From an uncultured Pedobacter sp. (GTDB taxonomy: Bacteria; Bacteroidota; Bacteroidia; Sphingobacteriales; Sphingobacteriaceae), in assembly GCA_946478755.1 (NCBI GenBank), contig CAMLDJ010000142.1, positions 1 to 13,372 of the forward strand: DNA of 13,372 nucleotides. Direction: 5' to 3'. Below the pieces are notes generated by a model that worked only from the letters and a program-made list of their open reading frames with translations, did no database searches and was not told the DNA's origin. The position numbers and the translations under genes are program-made. Below, piece by piece: positions 8,261 through 13,372 of the stretch (within the stretch, counting starts at the first letter, position 1; the number at the start of each line of letters is the position of its first letter).

Positions 8261-9034
8261 CTAAAATCCACGACGTAACATATCGGCATATTCATTCGGC
8301 AATGGGCTTTCCTCAACCGCTTTAGCGGCTTTTTTAATATCATAGTCAAACCGGATAAACTCAACCTGTATGCTTTCCTGATCCAGGATGCTACTGTTGT
8401 CATGAAGGGTTAGCATCACGTACCCACCCTGGGGATTGCCATCTTTGGGTTTGCCTATGGAACCAATGTTTATCGCATGACGGAAATGGTTGTTACCGCC
8501 AATGTCGGAATTCAGTACACGATGGTAAGGCTTATGGGTATGACCAAAGCACATGATATCGGCATCTGCCTGTTCCATAATACGGATCATGCTTTTTTCT
8601 TCACGATCTTCAAACAAGTACTCGTTGATCTTGCGCGGGCTGCCATGCACCAACAGCAGGTTCAGTTTGTCTTCATTGAGCTGAAACTTAACTTTAATGT
8701 GTGCAGGTAAGGTCCGCAAATAGGCCCGTTGTTCCGGTTTCATCAGGCTATTGGTATAGGAAATGGAGATCTTGCCCATATCCTTTTCCGTATCAGTCTT
8801 GTAAGCGCATCCACATTCATCACTCATACGGCCAATACCAAAATCATAGTTTCCGGCAATAGTTGGGATATTACGCTTCCGGACCTCATCAATTACTTCA
8901 TTAGGCCAGATGTTGTAACCTACCAGGTCACCCAGGCAATAGATCATATCCGGTTGTCGGCTGTCCACTTCAGCAAAGAAGGCCTCCAAAGCAGGAAGGT
9001 TGGCATGTATGTCTGAGAATAAAGCAATTTTCAT
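8261..9034 (-). CDS. Calcineurin-like metallophosphoesterase, last gene of the ars operon
   Basis: 257 residues, cytoplasmic (no signal peptide). The metal-binding blocks of the YfcE/MPP fold are in order: FSDIHAN (Asp8, His10), CLGDLVGY (Asp36), AGNYD (Asn62), LLVHGSPR (His130) and FGHTHKPYHR (His165, His167). The usual GNHD/GNHE is GNYD here, replacing the normally conserved His by Tyr63. A DECGCAYK segment with Cys74 and Cys76 follows, a feature I recall from a bacterial subfamily of these enzymes. ATG 9034 lies 2 bp after the acr3 stop, so the two are translationally close and surely co-transcribed. Metallophosphoesterases occur in other ars gene islands, but their substrate there is not established to my knowledge; removing arsenate-containing or stress-made phosphate esters is a guess. 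Family is firm, role is inferred only from position. Confidence 0.83.
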   Translation of the reverse strand: MKIALFSDIHANLPALEAFFAEVDSRQPDMIYCLGDLVGYNIWPNEVIDEVRKRNIPTIAGNYDFGIGRMSDECGCAYKTDTEKDMGKISISYTNSLMKPEQRAYLRTLPAHIKVKFQLNEDKLNLLLVHGSPRKINEYLFEDREEKSMIRIMEQADADIMCFGHTHKPYHRVLNSDIGGNNHFRHAINIGSIGKPKDGNPQGGYVMLTLHDNSSILDQESIQVEFIRFDYDIKKAAKAVEESPLPNEYADMLRRGF

Positions 9035-9036
9035 AA

Positions 9037-10116
9037 TTATATCTTAGTTAATGGTGCAGGATAATATTTATTACGGAGCCAGAAGGCAAGGTTTACCAGG
9101 GCAATTAATGCTGGTACTTCTACCAGTGGGCCGATCACCCCAACGAATGCCTGACCAGAGTTGATGCCAAACACCCCGATAGCTACGGCTATAGCCAGTT
9201 CAAAGTTGTTACCGGCAGCAGTAAAGGCAATGGAAGCGCTTTGCGAATAATCAGCACCCATTCTCTTACCAGCAAAAAAGCTGACCAGGAACATGATGGC
9301 AAAATAAATCACTAATGGAATGGCAATGCGAAGCACATCAAAGGGAATGTTGACGATCAGTTCACCTTTCAGGCTGAACATGACTACAATGGTAAACAAC
9401 AAAGCGATAAGGGTGATAGGCGAAATCAAAGGAATGAACTTCTGCTGAAACCATACTTCGCCTTTGAACTTTATCAGCGCGTAACGGCTGATCAAACCAG
9501 CAGCAAATGGAATGCCCAGGTAAATCCCTACACTTTTGGCGATCTCTCCAATGGTGATGTTTACATCCAATCCTTTGATGCCAAATAAGGGCGGCAATAC
9601 TGTAATAAACAGGTAAGCATACACGCTGTATAGAAGTACCTGGAAGATGCTGTTGAGGGCAATCAGTCCAGCTGCATACTCGCGGTTACCTTCTGCCAGT
9701 TCATTCCATACCACTACCATGGCAATGCAGCGGGCAAGGCCAATCAGGATAAGCCCTACCATATATTCTGGGTAGCCCTGTAAAAACACAATGGCCAGGA
9801 TAAACATTAATACCGGACCAATCACCCAATTAAGAAACAACGAGGTACCCAGCACTTTAGTGTTGCGGAATACTTCAGCCATTTTTTCGTATTTCACTTT
9901 GGCCAGTGGCGGGTACATCATCAGGATCAATCCGATAGCTAGAGGTACATTGGTTGTGCCCGTTGAAAAAGAATTGATAAAACCTGATGATGAAGGAATA
10001 AAATAGCCAATCCCAACACCAATGGCCATCGCCAGGAATATCCAAAGGGTAAGGTATTGGTCCAGAAAGCCAAGTTTCTTTCTGTTGTACGCCGGGGCGC
10101 AATTGTTAGCCGTCAT
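9037..10116 (-). CDS. acr3: Arsenite efflux permease, ACR3 family
   Basis: 359 residues from ATG 10116. A longer frame from 10197 exists but overlaps arsM and adds a basic, non-membrane stretch, so the ATG is preferred; it lies 22 bp after the arsM stop. The protein has the ~10 hydrophobic segments of ACR3 secondary transporters. The diagnostic blocks are present: [13 protein letters not shown] (~93-105), [19 protein letters not shown] with the essential Cys130 in TM4, and [19 protein letters not shown] with Glu306 in TM9, both known to be needed for As(III) transport in studied ACR3 proteins. It exports As(OH)3/arsenite across the inner membrane using the proton gradient. Co-transcription with arsR, arsM and the downstream phosphoesterase is indicated by short gaps. 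Sequence is intact. This is ACR3, unrelated to ArsB of E. coli. Confidence 0.94.
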   Translation of the reverse strand: MTANNCAPAYNRKKLGFLDQYLTLWIFLAMAIGVGIGYFIPSSSGFINSFSTGTTNVPLAIGLILMMYPPLAKVKYEKMAEVFRNTKVLGTSLFLNWVIGPVLMFILAIVFLQGYPEYMVGLILIGLARCIAMVVVWNELAEGNREYAAGLIALNSIFQVLLYSVYAYLFITVLPPLFGIKGLDVNITIGEIAKSVGIYLGIPFAAGLISRYALIKFKGEVWFQQKFIPLISPITLIALLFTIVVMFSLKGELIVNIPFDVLRIAIPLVIYFAIMFLVSFFAGKRMGADYSQSASIAFTAAGNNFELAIAVAIGVFGINSGQAFVGVIGPLVEVPALIALVNLAFWLRNKYYPAPLTKI

Positions 10117-10138
10117 ATGTCTGCGAAAATTTATAAGT

Positions 10139-10987
10139 TTAATTGCAACAGTCAGGCCCGCAACAGGCAGCTTTCTCCTGTGAAGGTTTTTCCGCATAAA
10201 CAGTTACACTGAATATGCCTGTACTTCCTGTTCTGAATGCGGCTATTTCCTCATCACTCAGGTACTTTTTTAAAATATCATCTGGTATAACGATAGCCTT
10301 TTCTTTTTGCAGGATGATGTCGCTAAAGCCGTTCGAGCGGATCAACTGCAGGTAAGCATCCTTTTGTATGGCACCGGATACACAACCAGCATACATTTCA
10401 GCGGCAGAGCGCAGGGCATCAGGTAACTCACCGACCAGCACAATATCAGAAATACTGAAATGACCACCTGGCTTCAGGACCCGATAGATGTCTTTGATTA
10501 CTGCATGCTTATTGGGCACCAGGTTGAGTACGCAATTGCTTACAATTACGTCAGCTACATTTGCTGTAACAGGCATGTTCTCTATATCACCCTGGCGGAA
10601 TTCAACATTATGAAAATTTAACTTTTCCGCGTTAATCCTTGCTTTTTCAATCATAGCAGGCGTGAAATCGATACCAATAACCTTTCCTGTTTCTCCGGTT
10701 TCAGCGCGGGCAATGAATGCATCATTGCCCGCGCCGCTGCCCAGGTCTATCACTACATCGCCTTTTTTAATTTTGGCGAACTGTGTTGGCAGGCCACAGC
10801 CTAAGCCCAGGTCCGCATCAGCATTGTAGCCTTCCAGTTGTGTGTAATCATCACTCATGATGTTGTACACTTCAGTGGAGCAGCAGGTTGATCCACAGCA
10901 GGATGCTGCGTTGCTGGCCTTGTCCTGTAAAGCGATCTCGCTGTATTTCTGCTTTACCAGGTCTTTGAGTTGTTCTTCGGTTTGCAT
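10139..10987 (-). CDS. arsM: Arsenite S-adenosylmethionine methyltransferase
   Basis: 282 residues. The SAM-binding motif I is [15 protein letters not shown] (~79-93), with the acidic end of strand 2 at GIDF (Asp107) and LKPGG at ~171-175. The Cys set that defines ArsM is present: an N-terminal Cys pair region (Cys30, 31, 35, 36), Cys64 in GLGCGLPT, Cys151 in SNCVLNL, and Cys202 in AGCVSGA, equivalent to the As(III)-binding and redox Cys of characterised algal ArsM. A second Cys cluster ends the protein (CCGPDCC, Cys275, 276, 280, 281). It should convert As(III) to methylated arsenicals in the cytoplasm, some of them volatile. It lies 56 bp after arsR, a gap that carries a copy of the candidate ArsR operator, and 22 bp before acr3. 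Identity is well supported; the final methylation product is not predictable. Confidence 0.94.
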   Translation of the reverse strand: MQTEEQLKDLVKQKYSEIALQDKASNAASCCGSTCCSTEVYNIMSDDYTQLEGYNADADLGLGCGLPTQFAKIKKGDVVIDLGSGAGNDAFIARAETGETGKVIGIDFTPAMIEKARINAEKLNFHNVEFRQGDIENMPVTANVADVIVSNCVLNLVPNKHAVIKDIYRVLKPGGHFSISDIVLVGELPDALRSAAEMYAGCVSGAIQKDAYLQLIRSNGFSDIILQKEKAIVIPDDILKKYLSDEEIAAFRTGSTGIFSVTVYAEKPSQEKAACCGPDCCN

Positions 10988-11008
10988 AAATTTAATTTTT
11001 ATCGTACT

Positions 11009-11024
11009 ATTGCAATATTGCGAT
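11009..11024. promoter_or_regulatory. Candidate ArsR operator in the arsR-arsM gap
   Basis: ATTGCAATATTGCGAT is a 16-bp palindrome with one mismatched pair (halves ATTGCAAT and ATTGCGAT). It shares its core and 3' flank with the site over the arsR promoter. An extra half-like ATCGTA lies at 11001-11006. It is 22 bp upstream of the arsM ATG and could allow separate control of arsM-acr3. Binding is inferred from the repeat and location. Confidence 0.6.
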
Positions 11025-11043
11025 TATTTTAGGTAAAAAAATT

Positions 11044-11376
11044 TTAGCAGCACTTGGCCTCGCTCAAATCCACTTCTTTAAAGAAGCTGCTGAACAGGTT
11101 GTGATATTGGTTCCAAACCTTAGGATTAATACAGTAACAAACACTTGCACCTTCGATGTTACCATGTATGATACCAGCATTTTTCAGTTCTTTCAGGTGT
11201 TGTGACGTAGTGGCCTGTGCCAATCCCAGTTCTTCAACCAGATCGCCACAAACACAGGCATTCTTTTTCACCAGGAATTGCAGAATGGCAATACGGGCAG
11301 GATGGGCAATGGCTTTAGCCATCAATGCCATATCGTTCTGTGCTTTGGTGAATAAATCTGTCTTTGTAAGTCCCAT
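11044..11376 (-). CDS. arsR: Arsenic-responsive ArsR-family repressor
   Basis: 110 residues from ATG 11376. A TTG at 11397 is in frame but would put the start inside the operator, so the ATG is chosen. It is a winged helix-turn-helix of ArsR/SmtB type: AIAHPARIAILQFL (~22-35), the recognition region GLAQATTSQHLKELKNAGII (~51-70), and a wing at HGNIEGASVCYCI (~71-83). Cys41-Val-Cys43 (ACVCGDL) matches the CxC of the classic As(III)/Sb(III) site at the start of the DNA-binding helix; Cys80, Cys82, and Cys109-Cys110 at the very end offer further ligands. It should bind as a dimer to the palindromes near its own promoter and before arsM, and leave on binding As(III). It is the first gene of the four-gene ars operon. 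Confidence 0.93.
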   Translation of the reverse strand: MGLTKTDLFTKAQNDMALMAKAIAHPARIAILQFLVKKNACVCGDLVEELGLAQATTSQHLKELKNAGIIHGNIEGASVCYCINPKVWNQYHNLFSSFFKEVDLSEAKCC

Positions 11377-11390
11377 TGTTTGTGATTTAT

Positions 11391-11406
11391 ATCGCAATAT
11401 TACGAT
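11391..11406. promoter_or_regulatory. Candidate ArsR operator over the arsR promoter
   Basis: ATCGCAATATTACGAT is a 16-bp palindrome (halves ATCGCAAT and ATTACGAT) with a single mismatched pair, 14 bp upstream of the arsR ATG. It covers the predicted -7 box, so bound ArsR would block RNA polymerase. The same motif recurs before arsM (CAATATTrCGATTATT shared). Confidence 0.68.
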
Positions 11407-11426
11407 TATTAAAGCAGTAATGCAAA
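11395..11426 (-). promoter_or_regulatory. Bacteroidota-type promoter of the ars operon
   Basis: On the minus strand, TTTG (11426-11423), a 20-bp spacer and TAATATTG (11402-11395) match the TTTG / TAnnTTTG consensus at 4 of 4 and 7 of 8 positions with the preferred spacing. The -7 box is inside the palindrome, which fits autorepression by ArsR. The predicted leader is only about 12-15 nt long. Confidence 0.6.
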
Positions 11427-11468
11427 TTTATTTGTCACTATTATTTATCTATGGCCAATAGTAAAATT

Positions 11469-11651
11469 TTAAAGGGTTTGATCAGTTGACGACTGTTCCG
11501 CTTTGCCGTTTTTATTTAACTGGTCACCGGTCTCGTTTTTCTCATGGTCAGGAAGGTGGTATTCAGTCCCCGGATTCGTTCCATCTGAATTTAATCCCAG
11601 ATCCTCGACTTTGAAAACCAGGCTCACCATGTGCACCTTCCGACTCGTCAT
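11469..11651 (-). CDS. Doubtful small hydrophilic ORF
   Basis: 60 codons from ATG to TAA. The translation is rich in Asn, Asp, Glu, Gly and Lys (for example NETGDQLNKNGKAEQSSTD), with a slightly hydrophobic start (MVSLVF). I recognise no family. Its polar, disordered character is similar to the acidic protein encoded at 11938-12333, which is the main reason to keep it. No clear ribosome binding site or promoter is visible. It lies about 90 bp upstream of arsR on the same strand. It may be a real small protein, a degraded gene end, or chance. Confidence 0.3.
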   Translation of the reverse strand: MTSRKVHMVSLVFKVEDLGLNSDGTNPGTEYHLPDHEKNETGDQLNKNGKAEQSSTDQTL

Positions 11652-11717
11652 CTAATGGATAAAGAGGGGCAGCGCAAACGCCGATACCATGTTTATGTTT
11701 CAAACAATTATACGGTT

Positions 11718-11758
11718 AAAAAAAAGCGGAGAACCGCCCTACCGGCTATTCCCCGCTT
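11718..11758 (-). terminator. Intrinsic terminator, minus strand
   Basis: On the minus strand a GC-rich hairpin (AAGCGG with CCGCTT, then inner GAA/TTC and GCC/GGC pairs, 5-nt loop) at 11758-11724 runs straight into eight T residues (11725-11718). This is a good intrinsic terminator shape for leftward transcription; no T run follows the hairpin on the plus strand. No annotated gene immediately to the right is on the minus strand, so what it terminates is unclear. Confidence 0.68.
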
Positions 11759-11851
11759 ATCTAAATTAACGCTCTCGGTATTAAATACGCCCTTTCTATT
11801 GAAATATTGTTCAGCGGATCAGATTTATTTTAAATCAGGTATTTTTTCCAA
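11718..11851 (-). ncRNA. Candidate small RNA ending at the orphan terminator
   Basis: The 286 bp between the small ORF and the acidic-protein gene hold no credible coding frame. Leftward of a promoter-like pair (TTTG at 11887-11884, 20-bp spacer, TATACGTG at 11863-11856; 4 of 4 and 6 of 8 matches) there are about 130 nt ending in the strong terminator at 11718-11758. Inside is a small stem, GATTTA-AAA-TAAATC. The arrangement fits a stand-alone sRNA but no known RNA family is recognised. Confidence 0.25.
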
Positions 11852-11937
11852 AAAACACGTATAAATCGGAATCCGCTTCTAAACAAAATGGAAACTGATC
11901 GTCTAATCAACTGTTGTTTTTATAAATAACTACTACC

Positions 11938-12333
11938 ATGGAAAACAACGAACAAAATGCCGGGCAGGATGAACAACAGCAAGCCAAACAAACAAATGAT
12001 CAACCCAGGAGTTATGGCGATGCAAGAGAACCAGATAAATCCCTGGCTTCTGATGGCCCTGTCAGTAAAAGCGAGGGCACAGAAAGTCCTGACCTTACAG
12101 ATGCGAGTGCAGAGAACAGCGAGGAAAACGCAGGAATAGGTTTCGGCAGCGCTGCACCTTCCGGAACTGATCCAGCAACAGCAGGAGAAAATTCGACAGA
12201 TGAAGATGCCGCCAACCCGGATCTTGCCAAAACAGAAACTTCCAAAGGCTTTGACCGTGACCAGGAAGAACTTTCCGCAGGCTTCGATGATGGAGATTTG
12301 CATGATGACACCGATGAGCATATAGAGACCTGA
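11938..12333 (+). CDS. Hypothetical acidic, intrinsically disordered protein
   Basis: 131 residues from ATG 11938 to TGA 12331-12333. About 35 Asp/Glu against about 8 Lys/Arg give a net charge near -27. There is no Cys, no Trp, one Tyr, three Phe, and no hydrophobic core, signal peptide or membrane segment, so it is almost certainly unfolded alone. Gln/Asn-rich near the start (NEQNAGQDEQQQAKQ), Ser/Thr/Glu/Asp-rich in the middle, and ending in an acidic patch DDGDLHDDTDEH. Frames on the opposite strand are shadows of this composition. I recognise no family. Similar small acidic proteins in Sphingobacteriaceae are usually unannotated; stress, hydration or partner-binding roles are speculation. 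It stands alone, with no close neighbour on its strand. Confidence 0.66.
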   Translation: MENNEQNAGQDEQQQAKQTNDQPRSYGDAREPDKSLASDGPVSKSEGTESPDLTDASAENSEENAGIGFGSAAPSGTDPATAGENSTDEDAANPDLAKTETSKGFDRDQEELSAGFDDGDLHDDTDEHIET

Positions 12334-12360
12334 GTGGGGTATACCCGGGCATTTAAAAAG

Positions 12361-12585
12361 CTACTCACTAATGGCTTTTTCAATGAAACTTTTTATATGG
12401 CTCAAACCGGGGTCTGATTGGTCTGAATTGTAAATAATTGTCCCTTTTTTATCCACCACAAGGCATGTAGGTATTGAATATACACCAAAAGATTTTGGGA
12501 TCTTACTATTTGACGGCTTCAGCCTTTCTGATACATTTATCCAGGTAAGTTTATTTTTTAATACGTGGTCTTTCCACCGGGTTAT
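12361..12585 (-). pseudogene. C-terminal fragment of a thioredoxin-like (TlpA/AhpC-TSA type) protein gene
   Basis: Minus-strand translation reads TRWKDHVLKNKLTWINVSE, then KIPKSFGVYSIPTCLVVDKK and GTIIYNSDQS, ending at TAG 12363-12361. This is the last ~70 residues of a thioredoxin-fold domain, with the cis-Pro loop (SIPT) and the following strand-turn-strand and C-terminal helix. The N-terminal half with the WCxxC active site is missing: upstream of ~12585 the frame stays open to about 12690 but reads low-information Pro/Thr/Arg sequence unlike any thioredoxin. The gene is therefore truncated and has no redox centre. It ends 27 bp from the acidic-protein stop, converging on it. Confidence 0.6.
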
Positions 12586-12837
12586 CGTGCCACGGTGCGT
12601 TCTGGTGCTACTTTTAATCAGTATGGGTTGGATACCGGGCTGTGTGGGCTGGTTAAGCCGCATCGTATTTTGACCCCGGATGTCGTTCATAAGCCGGAAG
12701 CAATAAAAGTAGGTATTAGGCGCGGCCAGTATGTGACATTAATTCGCCGATATACCCAATATTTTAACAGATCTTTGTTTTGTGTTCGTAAAGAGGCGCG
12801 TTTTTAACATATTTGTTTATACATCAACTCAACCGAT

Positions 12838-13372
12838 ATGTTTCCTACTTCCGTTTATGTTGGCCGAAGGGCAACACTGCGCAGCAGGTTCAAAACAGGT
12901 ATTTTGTTGTTCATGGGGAACAGCGAAAGTCCGATGAACTACGCGCATAATCCTTATCCTTTCCGTCAGGACAGCAGTTTTCTTTATTATTTTGGGATCA
13001 GTACACCAGACCTGCTGGCTATTGTAGACATTGACGAAGGATTCGATACCATTTATGGGGCGGAGATGACGATTGACGACATGGTCTGGATGGGCAGTCA
13101 GGAATCGCTGCAGGAAAAATCTGCCAGGGCAGGGGTTAGCCAATCCCTGGATCCGGGTCTTTTTCCAGCATACCTGGAAAAGGCGAGGTTGGCTGGTCGG
13201 AAGGTTCATTTTTTGCCTCCTTACCGGGCAGACAACCGGCTAACGCTGGCCCGGTTGCTGGATAAGGACGTGTATCAATTGAGTGATTTTGCTTCCGAGC
13301 AATTGATCAGGGCTGTGGTAGCCCAACGTTCTGTCAAAGCGCTTGAAGAGATTGCCGAATTGGACAAGGCCG
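12838..13372 (+). CDS. pepP: Xaa-Pro aminopeptidase (aminopeptidase P), N-terminal part
   Basis: 178 codons from ATG 12838; the gene runs past the end of the window. The translation matches the AMP_N domain of aminopeptidase P: VGRRATLRSRFKTGILLFMG, then NYAHNPYPFRQDSSFLYYFG (the RQDSxFxYLxG-type signature), MTIDDMVWMG, VHFLPPYRADNR, and ASEQLIRAVVAQRSVKALEE leading towards the catalytic pita-bread domain, which is outside. The enzyme would be a cytoplasmic Mn-dependent peptidase that removes an N-terminal residue preceding proline. The metal ligands cannot be checked here. Start choice: first ATG at the beginning of the conserved domain, with stops shortly upstream; no strong ribosome binding site. 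The ~250 bp before it (12586-12837) hold nothing I can recognise. Confidence 0.9.
   Translation, partial: MFPTSVYVGRRATLRSRFKTGILLFMGNSESPMNYAHNPYPFRQDSSFLYYFGISTPDLLAIVDIDEGFDTIYGAEMTIDDMVWMGSQESLQEKSARAGVSQSLDPGLFPAYLEKARLAGRKVHFLPPYRADNRLTLARLLDKDVYQLSDFASEQLIRAVVAQRSVKALEEIAELDKA

Noticed and set aside
10117..10197. Upstream extension of the acr3 frame to 10197
   Set aside because: It overlaps the 3' end of arsM, needs a non-ATG start and adds a basic segment not typical of ACR3; ATG 10116 gives the normal family start.
11377..11397. TTG start of arsR at 11397
   Set aside because: It would lie inside the palindromic operator and the predicted -7 box; ATG 11376 gives a usual ArsR length.
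11631..11864. 77-codon plus-strand frame across the terminator region
   Set aside because: It reads through the terminator hairpin and A run and gives low-quality Lys/Arg-rich sequence without any domain.
12012..12383. Minus-strand 123-codon frame opposite the acidic protein
   Set aside because: Ser/Pro-rich translation is the mirror of the Glu/Asp/Ser-rich plus frame; the plus frame has the more natural amino-acid composition.
12565..12807. 80-codon plus-strand frame antisense to the thioredoxin-like remnant and extending towards pepP
   Set aside because: No recognisable motifs, overlaps the recognisable minus-strand thioredoxin sequence at its start, and has unusual Arg-rich composition.
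1..13372. CRISPR arrays, tRNA/rRNA genes, transposases, insertion-sequence ends
   Set aside because: No regularly spaced direct repeats, no cloverleaf or rRNA signature sequence, and no transposase motif were seen on either strand, despite the deletions that might suggest mobile-element activity.

Overview
The window looks like chromosomal DNA of a Bacteroidota member, most likely Sphingobacteriaceae (Pedobacter or Mucilaginibacter type). Supporting signs are the set of secreted pectin/hemicellulose enzymes, an AT-rich Bacteroidota-style promoter (TTTG, 20-bp spacer, near-TAnnTTTG box) in front of arsR, weak Shine-Dalgarno sequences, and protein sequences that read like Sphingobacteriaceae homologues. 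The taxonomic call is inference; there is no rRNA marker here.

Left third (1-4732, + strand): the tail of a plant cell-wall polysaccharide cluster. It holds the C-terminal two-thirds of a GH39 beta-xylosidase-like enzyme, an intact PL9 pectate lyase, a GH28 polygalacturonase gene gutted by an internal deletion that also shifts the frame, an intact secreted GH43 enzyme resembling exo-beta-1,3-galactanases, and a broken 5' piece of a cupin gene. Gaps are 15, 118 and 12 bp, so the first four form one likely operon aimed at pectin, its galactan side chains and xylose-containing glycans. Two of five genes are decayed, so the cluster is partly eroding.

Middle (4762-8004, + strand): one very large soluble sensor histidine kinase with five PAS domains and one GAF domain. 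No response regulator lies beside it. Two of the PAS domains are clear internal duplicates flanking the GAF.

Right-centre (8261-11376, - strand): a compact arsenic-resistance operon read right to left: arsR, arsM, acr3, then a metallophosphoesterase. ArsR has a CxC arsenite site; ArsM methylates As(III); Acr3 exports As(III); the phosphoesterase starts 2 bp after acr3 and is probably part of the same response. A 16-bp imperfect palindrome occurs both over the arsR promoter and in the arsR-arsM gap, giving two candidate ArsR operators. No arsenate reductase is present. The operon converges on the kinase gene, with hairpins between them.

Right end (11407-13372): a mixed region with a doubtful small ORF, a strong minus-strand terminator without an obvious gene feeding it (possible small RNA), a 131-residue highly acidic disordered protein, a C-terminal remnant of a thioredoxin-like gene, and the 5' part of an Xaa-Pro aminopeptidase gene that runs off the window.
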